From NCBI RefSeq assembly GCF_013409305.1, contig NZ_JACBZJ010000001.1:620001-684000 (forward strand): DNA of 64,000 nucleotides. The letters run 5' to 3'. Positions 37,988 through 45,520 of the stretch are shown here, piece by piece. A program made the translations under genes and the position numbers. Positions within the stretch are counted from its first letter, which is position 1. Every line of letters starts with the position of its first letter. The notes beneath the pieces are model-generated. The model saw only the letters and a program-made list of their open reading frames with translations. It did not search any database and was not told the DNA's origin. This DNA is from Cellulomonas soli. Its GTDB lineage: Bacteria > Actinomycetota > Actinomycetes > Actinomycetales > Cellulomonadaceae.

Positions 37988-38689
37988 TCAGCCGCCGGCG
38001 GGCACGACCACGCGTCGCCCGTCGACCCGCAGGCCTCCACGGGCGATCCGTCCCACCCACTCGACCAGCAGCGCGCGCTCGACGACCTTGATCCGCTCGT
38101 GCAGCGTCTCCTCGTCGTCCCCGTCGAGGACGGCGACGGCCGCCTGCGCGACGATCGGGCCGGTGTCCACCCCCGCGTCCACGACGTGCACCGTGCACCC
38201 GGTCACACGCGCGCCGTAGGCGAGCGCATCACGCACGCCGTGCGCCCCCGGGAACGCGGGCAGCAGCGCCGGGTGGGTGTTCACCACCCGGTCGGCGAAC
38301 CGCTGCAACACGGGCGCCCCCAGGATCCGCATGAAACCCGCGCTCACCACGACGTCCGGACGGAAGACGGCGATCGCCTCGGCGAGCGCGGCGTCCCACG
38401 CGGGCCGGTCGGCGAAGTCCGCCGGTGCGACGACCGCCGTCGGCACCCCGGCTGCGCGCGCGAGCGACAACCCCCCGGCACCGGACCGGTCGCTGACCAC
38501 GCCGACGACACGTCCGCCCCACGTCGCGTCGTCGTGCACGTCCAGCAGCGCCGCGAGATTCGTCCCGGCGCCGGACACGAGCACCACGACCCGTCCGGAG
38601 GTGCGGGTGGGCGCCGCGGGTGGCACGGGGCCGTCGGCGGCGCCGGCTGCGGTGCCGGCTGCGGCGGGGCGGGTCGGCTGGCTCGTCAC
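37988..38689 (-). CDS. purN: phosphoribosylglycinamide formyltransferase
   Basis: Transfers formyl from 10-formyl-THF to GAR. 233 residues, with about 28 extra Ala/Pro/Thr-rich residues before the conserved VVVLVSGAGTNLAALLD. Catalytic residues are in VNTHPALLPAFPGAHG (Asn and His) and in VDAGVDTGPIVAQ (Asp). A GTG start at 38689 is preceded six bases upstream by -10-like TAGGGT and no ribosome-binding site, indicating a leaderless message. Upstream of purH on the same strand. Confidence 0.93.
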   Translation of the reverse strand: MTSQPTRPAAAGTAAGAADGPVPPAAPTRTSGRVVVLVSGAGTNLAALLDVHDDATWGGRVVGVVSDRSGAGGLSLARAAGVPTAVVAPADFADRPAWDAALAEAIAVFRPDVVVSAGFMRILGAPVLQRFADRVVNTHPALLPAFPGAHGVRDALAYGARVTGCTVHVVDAGVDTGPIVAQAAVAVLDGDDEETLHERIKVVERALLVEWVGRIARGGLRVDGRRVVVPAGG

Positions 38690-38808
38690 GCGCCGACCCT
38701 AGCCCGACCCCCGACCGGACGCCCCGGCACTCCAGGGCACGCACACGCGCAGCGCGGGCACGGCCGGACACGACCGGGCACGTCCCCCGGGTGCGCGAGA
38801 ATGCCCGG

Positions 38809-39360
38809 GTGAGCAACCCGTACGCGCCGCCGGACCCGACCCGCGAGGCCCCCGCATCGCCGCCCGCAGGTCCGAGCCACCCGCGAGCGCCGCACGGGCC
38901 CACCCCCGCAGGCATGCCGGGACACCCCGGACCGCGCCCGGCGCCGACCCCGCGCCCGGTCGACGAGGCCCTGGCTGCACGGGCCGCCTGGCACGCGCGG
39001 CTGTTCGGGCTCCTGGTGCTCTCCTCGCTGCTGGTCAGCACGCTGCCGCTGCCCTGGCAGGCCGCCTCGCTCGTGTTCGCCCTGGTGGGGCTCGTGGTCG
39101 GTGGCCGGGCGCTGCAGCTGGCGCTGCGCTCGGGCGCCCGCGGCAGCCTGCCTGCCGCGCTCGGGCTCGGTGTCGCGGTGGCGTTCTTCTGGTCGTTCGT
39201 GACGGCCGGCATGCTGCTGCTGTGGCCCGTGCAGGTCGCCCATCAGGAGTGCGTGGCGGGTGCCCTCACGGTGAGCGCCCGGCACGCGTGCGAGCAGCAG
39301 TACGAGCAGGACCTCAAGGACTGGCAGTCCCGGCTCGAGCAGCGGGCCGCGACGGCCTGA
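38809..39360 (+). CDS. small membrane protein with Pro-rich N-terminus
   Basis: 183 residues. Residues 1-50 are Pro/Ala/His-rich, then three hydrophobic segments (about 65-81, 86-103 and 117-145), then a short tail with CVAGALTVSARHACEQQYEQDLKDWQ holding two cysteines. The layout recalls DUF4190-type proteins, but the assignment is loose. GTG 38809 is six bases downstream of -10-like GAGAAT, so it may be leaderless. Divergent from purN. Confidence 0.7.
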   Translation: MSNPYAPPDPTREAPASPPAGPSHPRAPHGPTPAGMPGHPGPRPAPTPRPVDEALAARAAWHARLFGLLVLSSLLVSTLPLPWQAASLVFALVGLVVGGRALQLALRSGARGSLPAALGLGVAVAFFWSFVTAGMLLLWPVQVAHQECVAGALTVSARHACEQQYEQDLKDWQSRLEQRAATA

Positions 39361-39432
39361 GGACCGCGTCGGCCCACGGACACACCGGCAGCGACCGCCC
39401 ACTGCACGTCACTGCACGTCACGTCACGGCCG
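39361..39432. repeat. short direct repeats between convergent genes
   Basis: ACTGCACGTC occurs twice in tandem at 39401-39420 and is followed by ACGTCACGG. No other signal is seen in this 72-bp gap. Confidence 0.4.
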
Positions 39433-40803
39433 TCAGTCGCGTGCGGGCACGGTCTCCGAGCGGGTGTCGTTCTCGGCGCCGTCCCTCGCGCCTGCCGGAT
39501 CGACCCCGGTCGTCCCGGTCGTCGCACCGGGCCGCACCTGACGCCGCCCACCGCGCAGGGCGGACCGGACCAAGGGTTCACCGGGCACGGCGAGCAGCAG
39601 CGCGCCGACCAGCACCTCGGCCGCGACCGCTCCCGCGACCGACCACGGCGCGCCCCCGACGACCGCCATGCTGCCCGGACCCACCGGGCCGGAGGCGAGC
39701 CGGACGAGCACCAGCGTGAGGGCACCGGCGGTCAGCGCGAGCGAGCCGAGCGCCACGAACAGGTCACGCACACGCTCCACACGCAGGCGTCGGTGCACCG
39801 CCCAGCCGACCAGCGCACCCACCATCACCACGAGGACGGGCGCGTAGGCCATCGCACCGCCGGCGGCGTCCGGCGTCGGCAGGGCACCGAGCATGGGGAT
39901 CGTCGGCAGCGGGACGGCCACCACCTCGGCGGGCGCGAACCGGCTGCCGTCCCCGACGGCGAAGCCCGGACCAGCCACCCAGCTCAGCGCCCACACGACG
40001 AGGTTGGGGACGAACGCCAGCTCGGTCACGGCGAGCACGGCACCGCCGATGACGTCGAGGTTGAGCGCACGCACCAGGTCCGTGACGGTCGCCCGCCCCG
40101 CGAGGACCCAGACGGAGGAGAGCACGGCGGCCACCACGACGAGCACCGCGACCGCGAGCAGGCCGGCGGCCGACCCCACCCGCACGGGCGCGGGCACCCG
40201 CGTCCAGACCGGTCGGGTCAGCGCGCGCCAGGTCGGTGCCTCGGGGCGCGCCAGCAGCCCTCCGCCGAGGCCCGCCGCACCGACCACGGCCGCCCCGAGG
40301 AGGGCGGCCATCAGCCTCCAGCCGCCGACACCCACGGCCAGTGCGACCAACGACGCGACCAGCACGTAGGCGAGGACCCCGGCCGTGAAACCGGCGCGGG
40401 TCGCCAGGCCGGACCTGCGGGCGGAGGCGTAGCAGCTGAACACCGCCAGGGCGCTCACGCCGAGCGGCACCAGACCGACCGTCGTGCCCCCGACGTCCAT
40501 CGGCACGCCGTGCCCGAGCAGCCACAGCCCGGCGCCCACCCCGACCGAGCGGAACCAGCCGACGCCCTCGTTGGACGGGTCGGCCGACGTGGCGACGTAG
40601 GCGACGACCGCCGGGACCACGAGCACGAGCAGCGAGAGCAGCGCCCCCTGGACCGCGCACAGCACGCCGCCGATCCAGCGGGGCGCACCGTCGATCGCGC
40701 TCGTGAAGAACGGTGCCCGACGTCGCTCGTCGCCCGAGAGCACGCGACGAGGTGCCCGACCTCCGGCAGGGGTCGCCCCGGTCCGTGGTGGGGTGTCGCT
40801 CAC
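39433..40803 (-). CDS. perM: PerM-like cell division membrane protein (DUF6350)
   Basis: 456 residues with about ten hydrophobic segments and Ala/Val/Gly-rich composition, matching the actinobacterial DUF6350/PerM family; Mycobacterium tuberculosis PerM (Rv0955) is linked to cell division and persistence. The assignment rests largely on topology and synteny: it lies between purN and sucD, as in M. tuberculosis. The N-terminal 35 residues and C-terminal 40 residues are hydrophilic. The start is GTG 40803; TTG 40842 is an alternative. Confidence 0.78.
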   Translation of the reverse strand: MSDTPPRTGATPAGGRAPRRVLSGDERRRAPFFTSAIDGAPRWIGGVLCAVQGALLSLLVLVVPAVVAYVATSADPSNEGVGWFRSVGVGAGLWLLGHGVPMDVGGTTVGLVPLGVSALAVFSCYASARRSGLATRAGFTAGVLAYVLVASLVALAVGVGGWRLMAALLGAAVVGAAGLGGGLLARPEAPTWRALTRPVWTRVPAPVRVGSAAGLLAVAVLVVVAAVLSSVWVLAGRATVTDLVRALNLDVIGGAVLAVTELAFVPNLVVWALSWVAGPGFAVGDGSRFAPAEVVAVPLPTIPMLGALPTPDAAGGAMAYAPVLVVMVGALVGWAVHRRLRVERVRDLFVALGSLALTAGALTLVLVRLASGPVGPGSMAVVGGAPWSVAGAVAAEVLVGALLLAVPGEPLVRSALRGGRRQVRPGATTGTTGVDPAGARDGAENDTRSETVPARD

Positions 40804-40893
40804 GGCCTCATCGTCGCCGGGGCGGGCGGCCTGCGTGGCCAACCCGACCCGGCGCGTCGCGCACGAGTGTGCGAGGAACCTCTGGGGCGGCCG

Positions 40894-41787
40894 TCAGGAC
40901 AGCAGCGCGCGGGCGAGCGCGGCCGTCTCCGACGGGGTCTTGCCGACCTTGACGCCGGCGGCCTCGAGGGCCTCCTTCTTGGCCTGCGCGGTGCCGGACG
41001 AGCCGGACACGATCGCACCGGCGTGGCCCATCGTCTTGCCCTCGGGGGCGGTGAAGCCTGCGACGTAGCCGACGACCGGCTTGGTGACGTGCTCGGCGAT
41101 GTAGGCCGCGGCACGCTCCTCGGCGTCGCCGCCGATCTCGCCGATCATGACGATGACCTCGGTGTCCGGGTCCGCCTCGAACGCGGCGAGCGCGTCGATG
41201 TGGGTGGTGCCGATGATGGGGTCGCCGCCGATGCCGACGGCCGTGGAGAACCCGAGGTCCCGCAGCTCGTACATCATCTGGTACGTCAGCGTGCCCGACT
41301 TGGACACCAGGCCGATGCGGCCCGGGCCGGTGATGTCGGCCGGGATGATGCCGACGTTGGACTTGCCGGGGCTGATCAGGCCGGGGCAGTTCGGGCCGAC
41401 CAGGCGCACACCCTTGTCCTGCGCGTAGGTGAAGAACTCGGCGGTGTCTGCCACCGGCACGCCCTCGGTGATGATGACGGCCAGCGGGATGCCCGCGTCG
41501 ACGGCCTCGATGACGGCGGCCTTGGTGTGGGCCGGCGGCACGAAGATGACGGACACGTCGGCACCGGTCTCGGCGATGGCCTCGGCCACCGTGCCGAACA
41601 CGGGCACGTCGACGGTGCCGTCACCGGTACCGGCGGGGAAGGTCACCGACGTGCCGGCCTTGCGGGGGTTGACGCCACCGACGACCTGCGTGCCGGAGGC
41701 CAGCATGCGCGTGGTGTGCTTCTGCCCCTCCGAGCCGGTCATGCCCTGGACGATGACCTTGGACGTCTCGGTCAGGAAGATCGCCAT
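40894..41787 (-). CDS. sucD: succinate-CoA ligase, alpha subunit
   Basis: 297 residues. CoA-binding domain [22 protein letters not shown], nucleotide-binding loop [17 protein letters not shown], and the phosphohistidine loop [13 protein letters not shown] near residue 250. With SucC it makes ATP or GTP from succinyl-CoA in the TCA cycle. It follows sucC by 36 bp on the same strand. Confidence 0.96.
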   Translation of the reverse strand: MAIFLTETSKVIVQGMTGSEGQKHTTRMLASGTQVVGGVNPRKAGTSVTFPAGTGDGTVDVPVFGTVAEAIAETGADVSVIFVPPAHTKAAVIEAVDAGIPLAVIITEGVPVADTAEFFTYAQDKGVRLVGPNCPGLISPGKSNVGIIPADITGPGRIGLVSKSGTLTYQMMYELRDLGFSTAVGIGGDPIIGTTHIDALAAFEADPDTEVIVMIGEIGGDAEERAAAYIAEHVTKPVVGYVAGFTAPEGKTMGHAGAIVSGSSGTAQAKKEALEAAGVKVGKTPSETAALARALLS

Positions 41788-41823
41788 GTCTGCTGTTCTC
41801 TCGTCTCTTCGGAGGTCGGCGGG

Positions 41824-43011
41824 TCAGGCGACCGAGGCCAGGCGGGCGGCCTCGTCGGCGCCGCCGTCCATCGTGTCGGCGAGGGTGACGAGCGGGTGGC
41901 CGGCCTCGGCCAGGATCCGCCGCCCCTCGAGGACGTTGTTGCCGTCGAGGCGCACGACCAGCGGCTTGGACGCCTCGTCGCCGAGGATCTCCAGCGCGGC
42001 CACGATGCCGTTGGCGACCGCGTCGCACGCGGTGATGCCGCCGAAGACGTTGACGAACACCGACTTGACCTGCGGGTCGGTGAGGATGATGTCCAGCCCG
42101 GCCGCCATGACCTCGGCCGAGGCGCCGCCACCGATGTCGAGGAAGTTGGCGGGCTTGACGCCACCGTGCGCCTCGCCGGCGTAGGCGACGACGTCGAGCG
42201 TGCTCATGACCAGGCCCGCACCGTTGCCGATGATGCCGACCTCGCCGTCGAGCTTGACGTAGTTGAGGTCCTTCTCCTTGGCGCGCGCCTCGAGCGGGTC
42301 GGCGGCGGCCTTGTCCTCGAGTGCGGCGTGGTCGGCGTGCCGGAAGTCCGCGTTGGCGTCGAGCGTGACCTTGCCGTCGAGCGCGACGATCTCGCCGTCC
42401 TGCGTGAGCACGAGCGGGTTGACCTCGACGAGCGTGGCGTCCTCCTCGCGGTAGACCAGCCACAGCTTCTGCAGCACGTCGGCGACCTTGCCGGCGATCT
42501 CGGGGGCGAACCCGGCGGCGGCGACGATCTGGTCGGCCTTCGCCTGGTCGATGCCCGTGCGCGGGTCGACGGCGACCTTGGCGAGCGCGTCGGGCCGCTC
42601 GACGGCGAGCTGCTCGATCTCCATGCCGCCCTCGACGGAGCACATCGCCAGGTAGCGGCGCTCGGCGCGGTCGAGCAGGAGCGAGAAGTAGAACTCCTGG
42701 GCGATCTGCGCGCCGGCCGCGATCATCACGCGGTGCACGGTGTGGCCCTTGATGTCCATGCCGAGGATCTCGGCGGCGCGCTCGGCGGCCTCGTCGGCGG
42801 ACCGGGCGAGCTTGACGCCACCGGCCTTGCCGCGGCCGCCGGTCTTCACCTGCGCCTTGACGACGACCACGCCCCCGGTGCCATCAGCCCCGCCGAGGAG
42901 CTGCGCCGCACCCGCGCGGGCCTCCTCGGGCGTCGTGGCGACCACCCCGCCGAGCACGGGCACGCCGTGCTTCTCGAAGATGTCGCGTGCCTGGTATTCG
43001 AACAGGTCCAC
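41824..43011 (-). CDS. sucC: succinate-CoA ligase, beta subunit
   Basis: 395 residues. [19 protein letters not shown] opens the ATP-grasp domain; [18 protein letters not shown] is the nucleotide loop; [21 protein letters not shown] carries metal ligands; [13 protein letters not shown] marks the C-terminal ligase domain. The start is GTG 43011 with AAGGACC upstream. First gene of sucCD; a palindrome shared with icd overlaps its predicted -35. Confidence 0.96.
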   Translation of the reverse strand: MDLFEYQARDIFEKHGVPVLGGVVATTPEEARAGAAQLLGGADGTGGVVVVKAQVKTGGRGKAGGVKLARSADEAAERAAEILGMDIKGHTVHRVMIAAGAQIAQEFYFSLLLDRAERRYLAMCSVEGGMEIEQLAVERPDALAKVAVDPRTGIDQAKADQIVAAAGFAPEIAGKVADVLQKLWLVYREEDATLVEVNPLVLTQDGEIVALDGKVTLDANADFRHADHAALEDKAAADPLEARAKEKDLNYVKLDGEVGIIGNGAGLVMSTLDVVAYAGEAHGGVKPANFLDIGGGASAEVMAAGLDIILTDPQVKSVFVNVFGGITACDAVANGIVAALEILGDEASKPLVVRLDGNNVLEGRRILAEAGHPLVTLADTMDGGADEAARLASVA

Positions 43012-43107
43012 CGCGTGGGGTCCTTCCGTCGACCTCGTGCCCTGACCGTGCGGCGCGCCCGTGCTGGGCCGGCCTGCCCTGCCGGGCCGGCTGCTGTGCC
43101 GCCGTCG

Positions 43108-43146
43108 ATGCTAGCCGTGCCGGGCAGTTATCTCCACATCGAGATA
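43108..43146 (-). promoter_or_regulatory. sucCD promoter with CTC(C)ACATCGAG palindrome
   Basis: CTCCACATCGAG (43132-43143), extended as TATCTC-N6-GAGATA (43129-43146), matches the icd element at 11 of 12 bases. A -10-like TAGCAT lies at 43108-43113 (minus strand) with the -35 (TGGAGA, 43131-43136) inside the palindrome. The rest of the 276-bp gap to 43287 shows only a short GGGCCC-rich stretch with repeated CCCAACCCGG-like units (43184-43222). Confidence 0.55.
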
Positions 43147-43287
43147 TCCGGCTCCGAGGCCGCGCCCTCGGCATGCCATCGCGGCCCCAACCCGGTCCCA
43201 ACACGGGCCCAACCCGGGCCCATCGAGGCCTCATCCCCTGGTCGTCCCGAGGGTCGGACGAGCAGGCAGCGCGGGCGCTGCGCCACG

Positions 43288-44562
43288 TCAGAGGGCCGCG
43301 GACGACAGACCGCTGCGCCCGCCCGGCGCTCCCAGGTGCCGTGGCGCGAGCTCCTCCTGCAGCACCAGGGACGCCGCCCCGACCGCAGCGGCGTCGGCCG
43401 TCTGCGGCGAGAGCGAGACGCGCACGCGATGCTTGGCGGCGGCGAAGAACTCCTCCTCGAGCCGCCGTTCGACGATCGTCAGGTAGAGCGAGCCGGCCGT
43501 CGTGAACGAGGGCCCGGCGAGCACCAGCGAGTCCAGGTCGAGGATGTTCGCGACAGCCACGGCCGCGTCGGCGAGGTACTCGGCGGACTCCTCGACCAGC
43601 GCGACCGACAACGGGTCGCCGTGCACGGCCGCGGTGGCCACCGCGGCGAAGTCCGTGAACGGGTCGCCGTCCACGCTCAGCTGTGCGATCGAGGACCGGC
43701 CCGCCGCGACCGCAGCCCGTGCGCGGGCCGCCACGGCGCGCGGGGCCGCCAGGTCCTCGACGGTCGCGCCGGGCGAGCGGTGATCGCGGTGCAGGCGCAT
43801 CCGACCGAGGGGCCCGGTGTTCGAGCTCGCACCGCGGTACACCGACCCGGCGATCACGATGCCCGCCCCGATGCTCGCACCCATGTAGATCGTGCAGTGC
43901 GCCGCCGACCCGGGGATGCGCCCGCTCCAGAACTCCCCGATCGCGGCCGCCGTCGCGTCGTTGTCGAGCACGACCGGCAGGCCGGTGGCCTCCGCGAGCG
44001 CGGTCCGCACCGGGAACCTCTGCCACCGTTCGAGCGTCCGGGAGACCAGCACGGCACCCTCGTCGAGGTCCAGCGCACCGGCCACGGCGAGCCCGACCCC
44101 GACCACCGCCGACCGGTCGACGTCGGCAGCCGTCAGCAGCACGTCGACCTGCTCGGCCAGCGTGGCCACCACGTCGCGCGGGTCACGCGAGCGGGCACCG
44201 CGCACGCGCGTCCGGGCCACCACGAACCCGCGCGCGTCGACCACCACCACCACGATCCAGTCGGCACCGAGCTGGATCCCCACGCTGCACCGGGCGAGCC
44301 GGTCGAGCGTGAGCATCACGCGCGGCTTGCCACCGGTGTACTCGCGCACGCCCGTCTCGCGGAGCAGACCCTCGTCGATGAGAGCCCGCACCGCGTGCGA
44401 GATGGCCGCCTGCGTCAGCCCCGTCGCCTCGGCGAGCTCCACCCGGCTGATCGGCGCGCGGGTGCGGACCAGGTCGAGCACCAGTCTGCGGCTGACCGAG
44501 ACCGACCGTCCGGCACGTCGGTCGCCGCGGGACCCCGGCGGCACTCCCTGTGCCTGAGGCAT
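43288..44562 (-). CDS. ROK-family regulator lacking the zinc motif
   Basis: 424 residues. N-terminal winged helix (ISRVELAEATGLTQAAISHAVRALI, about residues 37-62) and a sugar-kinase-like domain with GVGLAVAGALD and LDNDATAAAIGEFW. The usual ROK zinc site (His, then C-x-C-G-x-x-G-C) is absent: where GEIGH...CxCGxxGC is expected it reads GPLGRMRLHRDHRSPGATVEDL. Sugar binding may therefore differ from ordinary ROK proteins. ATG 44562 is six bases downstream of -10-like CATACT and has no ribosome-binding site (leaderless). Divergent from the LacI-like sensor with a 36-bp gap. Confidence 0.88.
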   Translation of the reverse strand: MPQAQGVPPGSRGDRRAGRSVSVSRRLVLDLVRTRAPISRVELAEATGLTQAAISHAVRALIDEGLLRETGVREYTGGKPRVMLTLDRLARCSVGIQLGADWIVVVVVDARGFVVARTRVRGARSRDPRDVVATLAEQVDVLLTAADVDRSAVVGVGLAVAGALDLDEGAVLVSRTLERWQRFPVRTALAEATGLPVVLDNDATAAAIGEFWSGRIPGSAAHCTIYMGASIGAGIVIAGSVYRGASSNTGPLGRMRLHRDHRSPGATVEDLAAPRAVAARARAAVAAGRSSIAQLSVDGDPFTDFAAVATAAVHGDPLSVALVEESAEYLADAAVAVANILDLDSLVLAGPSFTTAGSLYLTIVERRLEEEFFAAAKHRVRVSLSPQTADAAAVGAASLVLQEELAPRHLGAPGGRSGLSSAAL

Positions 44563-44567
44563 GCGGC

Positions 44568-44592
44568 CAGTATGACCTGCGGGCCCATACTG
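44568..44592. promoter_or_regulatory. symmetrical divergent leaderless promoters
   Basis: CAGTATG (44568-44574) and CATACTG (44586-44592) form a perfect inverted repeat with an 11-bp centre. On each strand CATACT serves as a -10 ending six or seven bases before the ATG of the divergent ROK and LacI-like genes. Either this is simply two back-to-back -10 boxes or also a shared operator. Confidence 0.6.
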
Positions 44593-44598
44593 CATGCC

Positions 44599-45459
44599 AT
44601 GACGACACGCACCGGCGCGGGCCGTGCGCCGCGGTTCGGCGTCGCGCTGCAGCCCACCGTCGACGACCGCGGGCTCGAGCCGTTCTACACGGACTTCCTC
44701 GCCGGTGTGGAGGAGGAGCTCGACAGGTCCGGGGCGACCGTGCTGCTGCACGTCGTGCACGGCCTGGACGACGAGCTGGCGGCGTACCGGCGCTGGGCCC
44801 GCGACGGCCTGGTGGACGCGGTCGTGGCCGGCGACCTGGTCGAGGACGACCCGCGCGCCGCGTTCTGCGCGGACCTCGGGCTGCCGCTCGTGCTGATCGG
44901 CGGCGAGCCGGGCTGCGGGGCCTCGGTCGTCGACTACGACAACGGCGGCGCGATGCGGACCGCCGTGGCGTTCCTCGCCGACCTCGGCCACCGCCGGATC
45001 GGCCGGGTGTCCGGCCCTGCCCGCTACGCGCACACCCGGGCGCGCGACGCCGCGTTCGGTCCCGCGCTCGCCGAGCTGGGTGCGCAGGGCGTGCAGGCCG
45101 AGGGCGACTACGGCGAGGCCAGCGGTGCGGCAGCGACCCGCACGCTCCTGCAGGCACCGGAGCCGCCGACCGCGCTGGTGTACGACAACGACGTGATGGC
45201 GGTCGCCGGGCTGGCCGTGGCGGCCGAGCTGGGCGTGGACGTGCCCGGTCGGCTCTCCGTGCTCGCGTGGGACGACTCGGCGAACTGCCGCCTGTCCCAC
45301 CCGCCCCTGTCGGTGGTCAGCCGGGACGTGCACGAGGTCGGTCAGGACACCGCCCGGCTGCTGCTGCGGCTGGCCGCCGGCGCGGCTCCCGAGGTGCTGA
45401 CGACGCCCGGCGTGCGGGTCGTCGCGCGGGGCACCACGGGTCCGGCGCCGCGGGCCTGA
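44599..45459 (+). CDS. LacI-type ligand-binding protein without DNA-binding domain
   Basis: 286 residues. The whole protein is the periplasmic-binding-protein-like effector domain of LacI regulators: FGVALQPTVDDRGLEPFYTDFLAGVEEEL, DGLVDAVVAGDLVEDDP, LVLIGGEP, TAVAFLADLGHRRIGRVSGPARYAHTRARDAAF, ALVYDNDVMAVAGLAVAAELGVDVPGRLSVLAWDDS, and LSVVSRDVHEVGQDTARLLL. The helix-turn-helix and hinge helix normally found in the first 60 residues are missing, and no signal peptide is present, so it is cytoplasmic. ATG 44599 is seven bases from a -10 (CATACT), so a longer coding start is excluded. It may sense a sugar and act on the divergent ROK protein. Confidence 0.85.
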   Translation: MTTRTGAGRAPRFGVALQPTVDDRGLEPFYTDFLAGVEEELDRSGATVLLHVVHGLDDELAAYRRWARDGLVDAVVAGDLVEDDPRAAFCADLGLPLVLIGGEPGCGASVVDYDNGGAMRTAVAFLADLGHRRIGRVSGPARYAHTRARDAAFGPALAELGAQGVQAEGDYGEASGAAATRTLLQAPEPPTALVYDNDVMAVAGLAVAAELGVDVPGRLSVLAWDDSANCRLSHPPLSVVSRDVHEVGQDTARLLLRLAAGAAPEVLTTPGVRVVARGTTGPAPRA

Positions 45460-45520
45460 GGGGCACGCGACGCCGGACCGGCCCGACCACCCGGACCACC
45501 CGGATGGGCGGGTCGGACGG

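Noticed and set aside
39793..45459. Open frame of 1888 codons spanning perM, sucD, sucC and the ROK gene
   Set aside because: Only its last 286 codons (from 44599) are a real protein; upstream is antisense to recognised genes and lacks any domain.
45460..45520. Terminator between the LacI-like gene and GH36
   Set aside because: The CCGACC/GGTCGG segments could pair, but the stem is short and interrupted and is not better than chance in such GC-rich DNA.
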